Shown in pieces: positions 38,726-48,296 of a DNA stretch of 64,000 bases. Below the pieces are notes generated by a model. That model was not told the DNA's origin. It saw only the letters and a program-made list of their open reading frames with translations, and searched no databases. This DNA comes from Burkholderia anthina. Its GTDB lineage: Bacteria > Pseudomonadota > Gammaproteobacteria > Burkholderiales > Burkholderiaceae. Numbering within the stretch: position 1 is the stretch's first letter; every line of letters starts with the position of its first letter. The position numbers and the translations under genes were made by a program. Where the stretch lies: contig NZ_CM003768.1 in NCBI RefSeq assembly GCF_001547525.1, forward strand, positions 2,790,001 through 2,854,000. The letters are read 5' to 3'.

Positions 38726-39715
38726 TCAGCGCAAACGGCCGCTGATCCCTTTCCATCCTCCCTCCAGCGCGCACTCGGCGGGGCATTTCCCCGCCGCGCG
38801 CCGCGCGTCCAGCTCGTCGCACAGCCGCTTGAATTCGGCCACTTCCTCGAACAGCCAGGTCCGGAACGCCTGCACGCGCGGCGTGTTCAGCAGCGGCGGC
38901 GGACACACGAAAAAATAGTGCCACGGGCTCGGCCCGTCGATGTCGAACAGGCGCACGATGCGCCCGTCGAGCAGGTCGTGCACCGCGAGCGAGCGGCGCA
39001 CCAGCGCGATGCCCTGGCCCTCGATCGCGGCCAGCAGCAGGTTCGACGAATCCTGGTACAGGATCCCGCGTTTCGGCTCGGTCAACGTATCGAGCCCGGC
39101 CGCGTCGAACCACGGCCGCCACAGTTCGTCGTCCGAGCGCAGCAGCGGGTAGTGCACGAGATCGGCGGGCGTTTGCGGCAGCTTGCCGCCGTTCAGCGTC
39201 GGCGCGCACGCGGGAAAGAACACCTCCTCGAACAGCGGCTCCACATGGAGCCCCGGATAGCTGCCGAAGCCGAAGCGGATCGCGAGATCGACGTCGTCGC
39301 GCGCGAAATCGGTGAGCGAGTTGGTCGACTGCAGCTCGACGTCGATTTCCGGATGCCGTTCGATGAACGTACCGATGCGCGGCGTGATGAAGCGCGCGGC
39401 GAACGACGACAGCATCGACACCACCAGCCGCCGGTCGCGGTCGCTCGCGCGCACGTCGCGCGTCGCGTCGGCGATCACCATCAGTGCGGTGCGGATCTGC
39501 TGCGCATAGCGCATGCCGGCGTCGGTCAGGCACAGCCGCTTGCCGTTGCGGATGAACAGCTGCACGCCGAGCTCCTCCTCGAGCGCGCGCACCTGGTGGC
39601 TGACCGCACCGTGCGTGACGAACAGCTCGTCGGCGGCGCGCGAGAAGTTCTCGTGGCGGGCGGCGGCCTCGAACGCGCGAATCGCGTTCAGCGCCGGGAG
39701 CTGGCGGAGGTCCAT
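38726..39715 (-). CDS. LysR family transcriptional regulator (GcvA-like)
   Basis: A 329-residue regulator with an N-terminal winged helix (RAFEAAARHENFSRAADEL, THGAVSHQVRALEEELG) and a LysR substrate-binding domain. The LPALNAIRAFEAAARH opening is typical of the GcvA-like subfamily. It is divergent from the DUF2917 gene at 39818, and a 7-bp inverted repeat (39721-39747) lies 5 bp before its ATG, covering its ribosome site, which suggests autoregulation and control of the neighbour. Confidence 0.9.
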   Translation of the reverse strand: MDLRQLPALNAIRAFEAAARHENFSRAADELFVTHGAVSHQVRALEEELGVQLFIRNGKRLCLTDAGMRYAQQIRTALMVIADATRDVRASDRDRRLVVSMLSSFAARFITPRIGTFIERHPEIDVELQSTNSLTDFARDDVDLAIRFGFGSYPGLHVEPLFEEVFFPACAPTLNGGKLPQTPADLVHYPLLRSDDELWRPWFDAAGLDTLTEPKRGILYQDSSNLLLAAIEGQGIALVRRSLAVHDLLDGRIVRLFDIDGPSPWHYFFVCPPPLLNTPRVQAFRTWLFEEVAEFKRLCDELDARRAAGKCPAECALEGGWKGISGRLR

Positions 39716-39720
39716 TTGCT

Positions 39721-39747
39721 AATTTTCCTCACATCGTCGTGAAAATT
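39721..39747. promoter_or_regulatory. Candidate LysR operator in the lysR/DUF2917 divergent region
   Basis: AATTTTC (39721-39727) and GAAAATT (39741-39747) form perfect 7-bp arms with a 13-bp spacer, containing the T-N11-A arrangement of LysR sites. It is the only clear dyad in the 102-bp intergenic region. Confidence 0.55.
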
Positions 39748-39817
39748 GGTCGTTTGGTCGGACGCCTTTGAATGACTACGATTGTAGCCATCGAAGCACT
39801 TATTGGCGGAGTCGATC

Positions 39818-40144
39818 ATGCAAGAAATCTCTTCAAGCATCACGTTCGAAATTCCCCCGGGCGAAACCGTGCCGATGAAGGTGCAACGCAGCACGCGGCT
39901 GACCGTCCAGTGCGGGCCGGTCTGGGCGACGCGCAGCAACGACGTCGACGACTACTTCCTGGCCGACGGCGAGACGCTCAAGCTGCGCCGCGGCGAACGG
40001 CTGTGGCTCAGCGCGGAAGGCCGCGAGGGCGCGTGTGTCGCGTTCTCGGTGTCGCGGCCGCCGCGGGAGGTCGCGCTCGGCGGGCTGACCCGACTGCGCG
40101 AACGCGTGAGCGCGCTGTTCCACGACGGCTGGCGCACTGTCTGA
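39818..40144 (+). CDS. DUF2917 domain protein
   Basis: A 108-residue beta-rich soluble protein (ITFEIPPGETVPMKV, CGPVWATRSNDVDDYFLADGE, LRRGERLWLSAEG). It matches DUF2917, a small cupin-like family usually found beside a LysR gene, as here. GGAG stands 8 nt before ATG 39818. Function unknown. Confidence 0.85.
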   Translation: MQEISSSITFEIPPGETVPMKVQRSTRLTVQCGPVWATRSNDVDDYFLADGETLKLRRGERLWLSAEGREGACVAFSVSRPPREVALGGLTRLRERVSALFHDGWRTV

Positions 40145-40228
40145 CCCTCGTTTCATCCGACGGATACCGGCGATCCGTCCCCCTGCCCAGGCCGGCGAGA
40201 CCCACGGGTTTTCGGTAAACTACCGCCC

Positions 40229-40984
40229 ATGTCCGTTTCGCCGGTTTCCATCGTGTCCACGCCTGTCGCCGTTTCCGCATCGCCCGCCGGAGCCCCGGAT
40301 CGGCCGGCCCACCCGGTCACCGTGCGGTGGCGGGGCCGCGAGGCGTACGAAGCGAGCTTCGACGCGATGCGCGCGTTCACCGACACGCGCACGGCCGACA
40401 CCGGCGACGAGATCTGGGTGGTCGAGCATCCGCCCGTCTACACGCTCGGCCAGGCCGGCGACCCCGCGCACCTGCTGGTGGCCGACAGCGGCGTGCCGCT
40501 CGTGAAGGTCGACCGCGGCGGGCAAATCACCTACCACGGCCCCGGCCAGATCGTCGTCTACCTGCTGCTGGACTTGCGCCGGCGCAAGCTGATGGTGCGC
40601 ACGCTCGTGACGAAGATCGAGGAGGCCGTGATCGAAACCCTCGCGGCGTATAATCTCGCTTCGGTCCGCAAGGCGGGCGCGCCGGGGATCTACGTGGCAT
40701 CCGGCGTGCACGAGGGCGCGAAAATCGCCGCGCTCGGCCTGAAGATCCGCAACGGCTGCAGCTATCACGGGCTGAGCCTGAACGTGAAGATGGATCTGCG
40801 CCCGTTTCTTGCGATCAATCCGTGCGGCTATGCCGGACTGGAAACCGTCGACATGGCGAGCCTCGAGGTTGCCGCCGACTGGAACGACGTCGCCCACACG
40901 CTGGTGGGGCGTCTGATCGCCAACCTCGACGGCGCACCCGCGGCCGCCGACAAGCCGCACGCACTGGAACAATCGAATGACTGA
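40229..40984 (+). CDS. lipB: Octanoyl-[ACP]:protein N-octanoyltransferase
   Basis: A 251-residue enzyme that moves octanoate from ACP to lipoyl domains. [12 protein letters not shown] (97-108) is the family signature; the catalytic pair is Lys165 (EGAKIAALG) and Cys199 (INPCGYAG). The first 28 residues are a low-complexity extension. It overlaps lipA by 8 bp. Confidence 0.96.
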   Translation: MSVSPVSIVSTPVAVSASPAGAPDRPAHPVTVRWRGREAYEASFDAMRAFTDTRTADTGDEIWVVEHPPVYTLGQAGDPAHLLVADSGVPLVKVDRGGQITYHGPGQIVVYLLLDLRRRKLMVRTLVTKIEEAVIETLAAYNLASVRKAGAPGIYVASGVHEGAKIAALGLKIRNGCSYHGLSLNVKMDLRPFLAINPCGYAGLETVDMASLEVAADWNDVAHTLVGRLIANLDGAPAAADKPHALEQSND

Positions 40985-41969
40985 CGTTACCGCTTCTCCC
41001 GCACCGGCCGATTCGGCCGCGACCCCGGCCTACGATCCGACCGCCAAGCAGAAGGCGCAGGCGAAGACGGCGCGCATTCCGATCAAGGTCATTCCGATCG
41101 AGAAGCTGAAGAAGCCCGAGTGGATCCGCGTGAAGGCGGCCACCGGCAGCTCGCGCTTCAACGAGATCAAGACGATCCTGCGCGAGCACAACCTGCACAC
41201 CGTGTGCGAGGAAGCGAGCTGCCCGAACATCGGCGAATGCTTCGGCAAGGGCACCGCGACGTTCATGATCATGGGCGACAAGTGCACGCGCCGCTGCCCG
41301 TTCTGCGACGTCGGCCACGGCCGTCCCGATCCGCTCGACGCGGACGAACCGAAGAACCTCGCGCGCACGATCGCCGCGTTGAAGCTCAAGTACGTGGTGA
41401 TCACGAGCGTCGACCGCGACGACCTGCGCGACGGCGGCGCCGCCCACTTCGTCGAATGCATCCGCGAAGTGCGCGAGCAGTCGCCCGACACGCGCATCGA
41501 GATCCTGACGCCGGATTTCCGCGGCCGTCTCGACCGCGCGATCTCGATCCTGAACGCCGCGCCGCCCGACGTGATGAACCACAACCTCGAAACGGTGCCG
41601 CGCCTGTACAAGGAAGCGCGCCCGGGTTCGGACTACGCGCACTCGCTGAAACTGCTGAAGGACTTCAAGGCGCTGCATCCGGACGTCGCGACGAAGTCGG
41701 GCCTGATGGTCGGCCTCGGCGAGACCGAAGAGGAAATCCTGCAGGTGATGCGCGACCTGCGCGCGCACGACGTCGACATGCTGACGATCGGCCAGTACCT
41801 GCAGCCGTCCGAGCACCACCTGCCGGTGCGGGCTTACGTGCATCCCGATACGTTCAAGATGTACGAGGAAGAGGCGTACAAGATGGGCTTCACGCACGCG
41901 GCCGTCGGTGCGATGGTGCGCTCGAGCTATCACGCCGATCTGCAGGCGCATGGGGCGGGGGTGGTCTGA
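40977..41969 (+). CDS. lipA: Lipoyl synthase
   Basis: A 330-residue radical SAM enzyme that inserts two sulfurs into octanoyl groups. The auxiliary cluster cysteines are 77, 82 and 88 ([12 protein letters not shown]) and the radical SAM cysteines are 103, 107 and 110 (CTRRCPFC). The C-terminal serine for the auxiliary cluster is in VRSSYHAD. It completes the lipoate pathway with lipB and ends at a strong terminator. Confidence 0.97.
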   Translation: MTDVTASPAPADSAATPAYDPTAKQKAQAKTARIPIKVIPIEKLKKPEWIRVKAATGSSRFNEIKTILREHNLHTVCEEASCPNIGECFGKGTATFMIMGDKCTRRCPFCDVGHGRPDPLDADEPKNLARTIAALKLKYVVITSVDRDDLRDGGAAHFVECIREVREQSPDTRIEILTPDFRGRLDRAISILNAAPPDVMNHNLETVPRLYKEARPGSDYAHSLKLLKDFKALHPDVATKSGLMVGLGETEEEILQVMRDLRAHDVDMLTIGQYLQPSEHHLPVRAYVHPDTFKMYEEEAYKMGFTHAAVGAMVRSSYHADLQAHGAGVV

Positions 41970-42010
41970 GCGCCGCGTTCGCGTCCATCGGCAGAAGTCC
42001 CGCAATTCAC

Positions 42011-42036
42011 AAAGCCCGCAGCGATGCGGGCTTTTT
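42011..42036 (+). terminator. Intrinsic terminator after lipA
   Basis: Stem GCCCGCA (42014-42020) with TGCGGGC (42025-42031), GCGA loop, A-run before and five T residues after. Confidence 0.93.
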
Positions 42037-42226
42037 CGTTGGCGCGGCGGTTCTCCCTGCCTGTGCACGGCAATCGCTACCCGACCGGACGCGCAATCCG
42101 GTCGAGCATGAAAAGCAAAGCTGAAACGGCATCGATAGCTTCGCAGGATAAATTCGCTCCCGCCGCGCGCAAAGCCCGTAAAGTCGGCTCTCCCGCAGCA
42201 ATGCCCGTATTCCGAAGGAGAGCCGC

Positions 42227-44080
<1,854 letters not shown>

Positions 44081-44081
<1 letters not shown>

Positions 44082-45049
44082 TGAGCGAACTCGCGCGACA
44101 CGGCGTGGCCGTCGGGCGCGGCCGGAACAGCACTTTGCACAGGCAGGACGACATGAGCACGCAGGATTCCTGGGCGGCCGATCGCGCGCCCGCCGATTTC
44201 GAAGAACGGGATGCGCGCGCGGCGCAGCGGCGCCACGCGGCGCGTCCCGCACGCCCATCGCACCGCTACCGGTTGCCGGGGCAAGGGAAAACGGCCGCGC
44301 TCAGCACGGCGACGATCGCGGCGCTGGCCGTGCTGTGGTGGGTCGCGACGCATCTGCAGTGGCTGCCGCCGCTGTTCCTGCCCGCGCCCGAAGCGGTGTG
44401 GACCGCGTTCGTCGACGCGTGGCACGGCCGTATCCAGGGCGGCCTGCCGCTGTCCGACCATCTGTTGTGGAGTGCCGCGCGCGTGTTCGGCGCGTTCGTG
44501 CTCGCAACCGCGATCGGCGTGCCGGCCGGCATCCTGATGGGCGTGAGCCGCGTCGCGCGCGGCGTGCTCGATCCGCTGCTGGAGTTCTATCGGCCGCTGC
44601 CGCCGCTCGCGTATCTGCCGCTCGTCGTGATCTGGTTCGGCATCGACGAGACGGCGAAGCTCGTCGTGATCTTCCTCGCGTGCTTCGCGCCGATCGCGAT
44701 GGCCGCGCGCGCCGGCGTGCGCGCGGCGACGGTCGAACAGATCAACGCCGCGTATTCGCTCGGCGGCAGCTTCGCGCAGATCGTGCGCCACGTGGTGCTG
44801 CCCGCCGCGCTGCCGGAAATCCTCACCGGGCTGCGGATCGCGATCGGGTTCGGCTGGACGACGCTCGTCGCGGCCGAGATGGTCGCCGCGACGGCCGGGC
44901 TCGGGCAGATGGTGCTCAACGCATCGAGCTTCCTGCGCACCGACATCGTCGTGATGGGCATCCTGATCATCGGCGCGATCGCGTGGCTGTTCGATCTCGC
45001 GATGCGCTGGGTCGAGCGGCGCGTGGTGCCGTGGAAGGGAAGGGGTTGA
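44081..45049 (+). CDS. tauC: Taurine ABC transporter permease
   Basis: About 322 residues with six membrane helices after a hydrophilic N-terminus; the EAA loop reads EQINAAYSLGGSFAQIVRHVVLP. ATG 44081 overlaps the tauB stop (TGATG), but ATG 44153 has a better AGGACG ribosome site and removes a non-conserved 24-residue leader; either could be used. Confidence 0.9.
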
Positions 45050-45057
45050 CGTCATGC

Positions 45058-45091
45058 AGGCAGCGGCGGCGCACGCGCGTCGCCGCTGCCT
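45058..45091. terminator. Terminator-like hairpin between convergent tauC and ggt
   Basis: An 11-bp stem (AGGCAGCGGCG / CGCCGCTGCCT) with a 12-nt loop in the 49-bp convergent gap. There is no T-run on either strand, so it may act with Rho or only stabilise 3' ends. Confidence 0.5.
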
Positions 45092-45098
45092 GTCGCAC

Positions 45099-46976
45099 TC
45101 AATCCCCCATCGCGACCCCTTCCCGCCGCGGATCGGCCCCGCCGAACCACACCGTCTGCCCCTGCACGTTCAGCCGCTGGATGCCCTGCAGCCCCGAGTT
45201 CATCTCGACGACCCGCACGTCGTGCCCGCGGCCCTTCAGCCCGTCGGCGAGTGCGTCCGACACGCGGCCGCGTTCGAGCTGCGTCGGCCCGTTCATCGAC
45301 CCGAAGTTCGGCAGCGCGATCGCCTGCTGCATCGTCATGCCCCAGTCGAGCACGCCGACCAGCGTCTTCGCGACGTGATTGATGATCGCGGGGCCGCCGG
45401 CCGAGCCGACGATCATCGTCACCTGCTTCGTCTTCTTGTCGAACACGAGTTCCGGCGACATCGCCGAGCGCGGCCGCTTGCCGGGCTGCACGCGATTGGC
45501 GACCGGCCGGTCGTTCTCGCTCGACACGAACGAGAAATCGGTCAACTGGTTGTTCAGCATGAAGCCGCGCACCATCAGCCGCGAGCCGAACGCATCCTCG
45601 ATGCTGGTCGTCATCGACAGCGCCTGGCCGTAGCGGTCGACGATCGCGATGTCGGACGTCGACGGCAATTCGGGGCTGCGGTCGTCGGCCAGCGCGAGCG
45701 TCGCGCCCTGCGGCGTGCCGGCCTGCGCGACGCCCATGCTGGTGTCGCCGATCAGCCGCGCACGCTGCGCGAGATAGGCCTTGTCGGTGAGGCTCGCCCA
45801 GTTGCCGCCCGGCAGCGGCACGAAATCGGGATCGGCGACGTAGCGCGCGCGGTCCGCATACGCGAGGCGCCCGGCCTCGCTGAACAGATGCGCGGCGAAC
45901 GGCGTCGGCTCGTAGCCGACTTCGTTGCGCACCGGCTTCTGCGCGCCGATCTGCTGCCAGTCGGGCATCGCCTCGAGCATGCCGAGCATCTGCGCGATCG
46001 CGAGGCCGCCCGACGACGGCGGCGGCATTCCGCACACGACCGAGCGCCGGTAGTCGGCGCACAGCGGCGCACGCACCTTCGCCTGGTAGCGCGCGAGATC
46101 CTGCAGCGACAGCAGCCCGGGGTTGGTCGGGTGCTTGCGCACCTTCGCGACGATGTCGCGCGCGATCGCGCCGTTGTAGAACGCGTTCGCGCCGCGGTCG
46201 GCGACCTGGCGCAGCACGGTCGCGAGCGCCGGGTTCTTCAGCACCGTGCCGGCGGCCTTCGGCGTGCCGTCGGCGTTGTAGAAATAGGCGCGGGCCGCCG
46301 GATCGTTCTTCAGGTACCTGTCGTTCGCGATCAGCATCGCCAGGCGCGGGCTGATCGTGAAGCCGCGCTCGGCGAGCCGGATGGCCGGCTGGAACAGCCG
46401 CCGCCACGGCAGCTTGCCGTGCGCGCGGTGCGCGGCGTCGAGCATGCGCAGCACGCCCGGCGTGCCGACCGAGCGTCCGCCGACGACGCCTTCGTAGAAA
46501 CTCATCGGCTGGCCGGTCGGCCCGTAGAAGAGGCGCTCGGTCGCGGCGGCCGGCGCGGTTTCGCGGCCGTCGTACGCCTGCGTCGCCTTGCCGTCGAAGT
46601 ACAGCATGAACGCGCCGCCGCCGATGCCCGACGATTGCGGCTCGACGAGCGCGAGCACCATCTGCGTCGCGATCGCCGCGTCGATCGCGGTGCCGCCCGC
46701 CTTCAGCATGTCGTAGCCGGCCTGTGTCGCGAGCGGGTTCGCGGCCGCGATCATGAAGTGCTGCGAGGTCCAGCCCGGCTTGTCGGTCCAGCCGGACGAC
46801 AGCTCGGGCGCGTGGAAGCCGGGCAGCGGCACGGCCGCGCCCGATGCGGCGGCGACGGGCACCACCGCGCTCGACGACGGCGCGGACGGGGACGTGCAGC
46901 CGGCGCCGAACGTGACGAGCGCGACGGCGGCAGCGAGCGTCCAAGGACGCGAATGCGGACGAATCCGGTCGAACAT
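45099..46976 (-). CDS. ggt: Gamma-glutamyltransferase, lipoprotein form
   Basis: A 625-residue Ntn-hydrolase that cleaves gamma-glutamyl bonds of glutathione. The signal peptide ends in a lipobox-like FGAGC with Cys27, so it is probably lipid-anchored, unlike soluble E. coli GGT. The self-processing site should be before Thr440 in PSTSDIAIVD; most bacterial GGTs have T-T-H there, here T-S-D. PPPSSGG and SAGGPAIINHV blocks are conserved. It converges on tauC; glutathione breakdown and taurine uptake both supply sulfur. Confidence 0.91.
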   Translation of the reverse strand: MFDRIRPHSRPWTLAAAVALVTFGAGCTSPSAPSSSAVVPVAAASGAAVPLPGFHAPELSSGWTDKPGWTSQHFMIAAANPLATQAGYDMLKAGGTAIDAAIATQMVLALVEPQSSGIGGGAFMLYFDGKATQAYDGRETAPAAATERLFYGPTGQPMSFYEGVVGGRSVGTPGVLRMLDAAHRAHGKLPWRRLFQPAIRLAERGFTISPRLAMLIANDRYLKNDPAARAYFYNADGTPKAAGTVLKNPALATVLRQVADRGANAFYNGAIARDIVAKVRKHPTNPGLLSLQDLARYQAKVRAPLCADYRRSVVCGMPPPSSGGLAIAQMLGMLEAMPDWQQIGAQKPVRNEVGYEPTPFAAHLFSEAGRLAYADRARYVADPDFVPLPGGNWASLTDKAYLAQRARLIGDTSMGVAQAGTPQGATLALADDRSPELPSTSDIAIVDRYGQALSMTTSIEDAFGSRLMVRGFMLNNQLTDFSFVSSENDRPVANRVQPGKRPRSAMSPELVFDKKTKQVTMIVGSAGGPAIINHVAKTLVGVLDWGMTMQQAIALPNFGSMNGPTQLERGRVSDALADGLKGRGHDVRVVEMNSGLQGIQRLNVQGQTVWFGGADPRREGVAMGD

Positions 46977-47071
46977 TGAACCCTCGGCAGCAGTGAATTC
47001 GAACGAGACGGCGGCGCTGATGTCGACGTTGCCGTCGGCACGGGCGCAGCGGCGCCGCCCGCCCCGGCGCG

Positions 47072-48034
47072 CTATTGTCGCCGCGCGCCCGGCGGCTTGT
47101 CATCCGACAGGAAACCCTGACGCATCCCGCCGGGCCCGCCCCGGCCGGTCTTTCCGGCCTGTTCGAGGATGAACTCTATGAACGTGGCGGTGGCGCGCGT
47201 GTGGTGGCGGTTCGGCATGTACAGCATGTACATGTGCGTGCCGAAGATGCTGAGCCGGTACGCGTCGAGCGACGTGACGACGGCGCCGTGCCGCAGGTCG
47301 TCCTGCATCACGTAGTCGGGCACGATGCCGACGCCGATCCCCGCGAGGATCGCCTGGCGCAGGAACAGGAAGTTCTCCGAAATCAGCGTCGGTTCGAGCA
47401 GCACCTCGTGGCGCTCGTCGCCGAGATACGCGGCGATCCGCAACTGCCGGCCGAGCACCGTCGCGGTGACGACCGGCGCGGCGGCCAGCGCGCCGAGCGT
47501 CGCCGGCATCCCGTGCGCGGCCGCGAACGCGGGCGACGCGCACGCGACGTAGCGCACCGCGCCCATGTCGCGCGCGACGAGGTTCTGCGGCGGCTCCGAC
47601 ATCACGCGGATCGCGATGTCGACTTCGTCGCGCATCAGGTCTTCCACGCGATTCTCGAATACCACGTCGAGCACGATGCCCGGATGCCGCCGCTTGAACG
47701 CGAGCAGCCACTCGGACATCACCATCTGCCCATAGCCGCTCGGCACCGACAGCCGCACGCGGCCCTGCAGGTCCTGCCCGAGCGTCGTCACCGATTCCTG
47801 CGCGGCCAGCAATTCGTTGCGGATGCGCCGGCCATGCTCGTACAGCTTGAGCCCGATCTCGGTCGGCTCGATGCGCCGCGTCGTGCGCCGCACGAGCTGC
47901 TGGCCGATCGAGCGTTCGAGCTGGTTCAGCCGGTAGCTGACGTTCGCCCGGCTCATCTTGAGCCGCTGCGCGGCCTTGCTGAGATTGCCCGCGTCGAGGA
48001 TCTCGACGAGCAGCGTCAGCGCGTTCAGGTCCAT
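47072..48034 (-). CDS. LysR family transcriptional regulator
   Basis: A 320-residue regulator: winged helix LTLLVEILDAGNLSKAAQRL with MSRANVSYRLNQLERSIG, then a LysR effector domain (LRLSVPSGYGQ type, VDIAIRVMSEPPQNLVARDMG), of the CrgA/AaeR-like group. The C-terminal tail (GGPGGMRQGFLSDDKPPG) is low complexity. It is divergent from the acyl-CoA catabolic operon at 48297 and probably controls it; a 19-bp palindrome lies at 48104-48122. Confidence 0.9.
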   Translation of the reverse strand: MDLNALTLLVEILDAGNLSKAAQRLKMSRANVSYRLNQLERSIGQQLVRRTTRRIEPTEIGLKLYEHGRRIRNELLAAQESVTTLGQDLQGRVRLSVPSGYGQMVMSEWLLAFKRRHPGIVLDVVFENRVEDLMRDEVDIAIRVMSEPPQNLVARDMGAVRYVACASPAFAAAHGMPATLGALAAAPVVTATVLGRQLRIAAYLGDERHEVLLEPTLISENFLFLRQAILAGIGVGIVPDYVMQDDLRHGAVVTSLDAYRLSIFGTHMYMLYMPNRHHTRATATFIEFILEQAGKTGRGGPGGMRQGFLSDDKPPGARRQ

Positions 48035-48103
48035 CCGGGGTCTCCTGATCCGTCCCGCTTAAAGGGCCGAAACAACGGCTCGAAACGGTTCGAAAGCATT
48101 CAA

Positions 48104-48122
48104 TGTCAAGTCGGACTTGACA
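48104..48122. promoter_or_regulatory. 19-bp perfect palindrome in the lysR/fatty-acid operon divergent region
   Basis: TGTCAAGTCGGACTTGACA has 9-bp perfect arms around one central base (48113). Each end contains a consensus -35 TTGACA reading outward (48117-48122 plus strand, 48109-48104 minus strand). This would let one bound protein block both promoters. -10 elements at the right distance are poor. Confidence 0.6.
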
Positions 48123-48154
48123 GCTTGTAAAGGCGCGCGGGAATTGTCAATGAA

Positions 48155-48170
48155 TCTCGATCAATCGAGA
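48155..48170. promoter_or_regulatory. Second inverted repeat in the divergent region
   Basis: TCTCGAT-CA-ATCGAGA, 7-bp perfect arms, 33 bp downstream of the 19-bp palindrome. It may be a second regulator site for the catabolic operon. Confidence 0.4.
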
Positions 48171-48296
48171 ATCGAGTCATGCCCGGCAACCACGCCGGAC
48201 CGTTTCCCGCCGCGCGGGACCCCGCTCGCGAACCGGCGTCGCCCGCCGAGCCGGCGGCCGGTCCCGCTCGCCCGGCGCACCGCACCTGGAGACACG

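Noticed and set aside
48117..48296. Earlier start for the multifunctional hydratase/dehydrogenase
   Set aside because: It would put the start inside the divergent operator region and adds 60 low-complexity residues; ATG 48297 has GGAGA at proper spacing.
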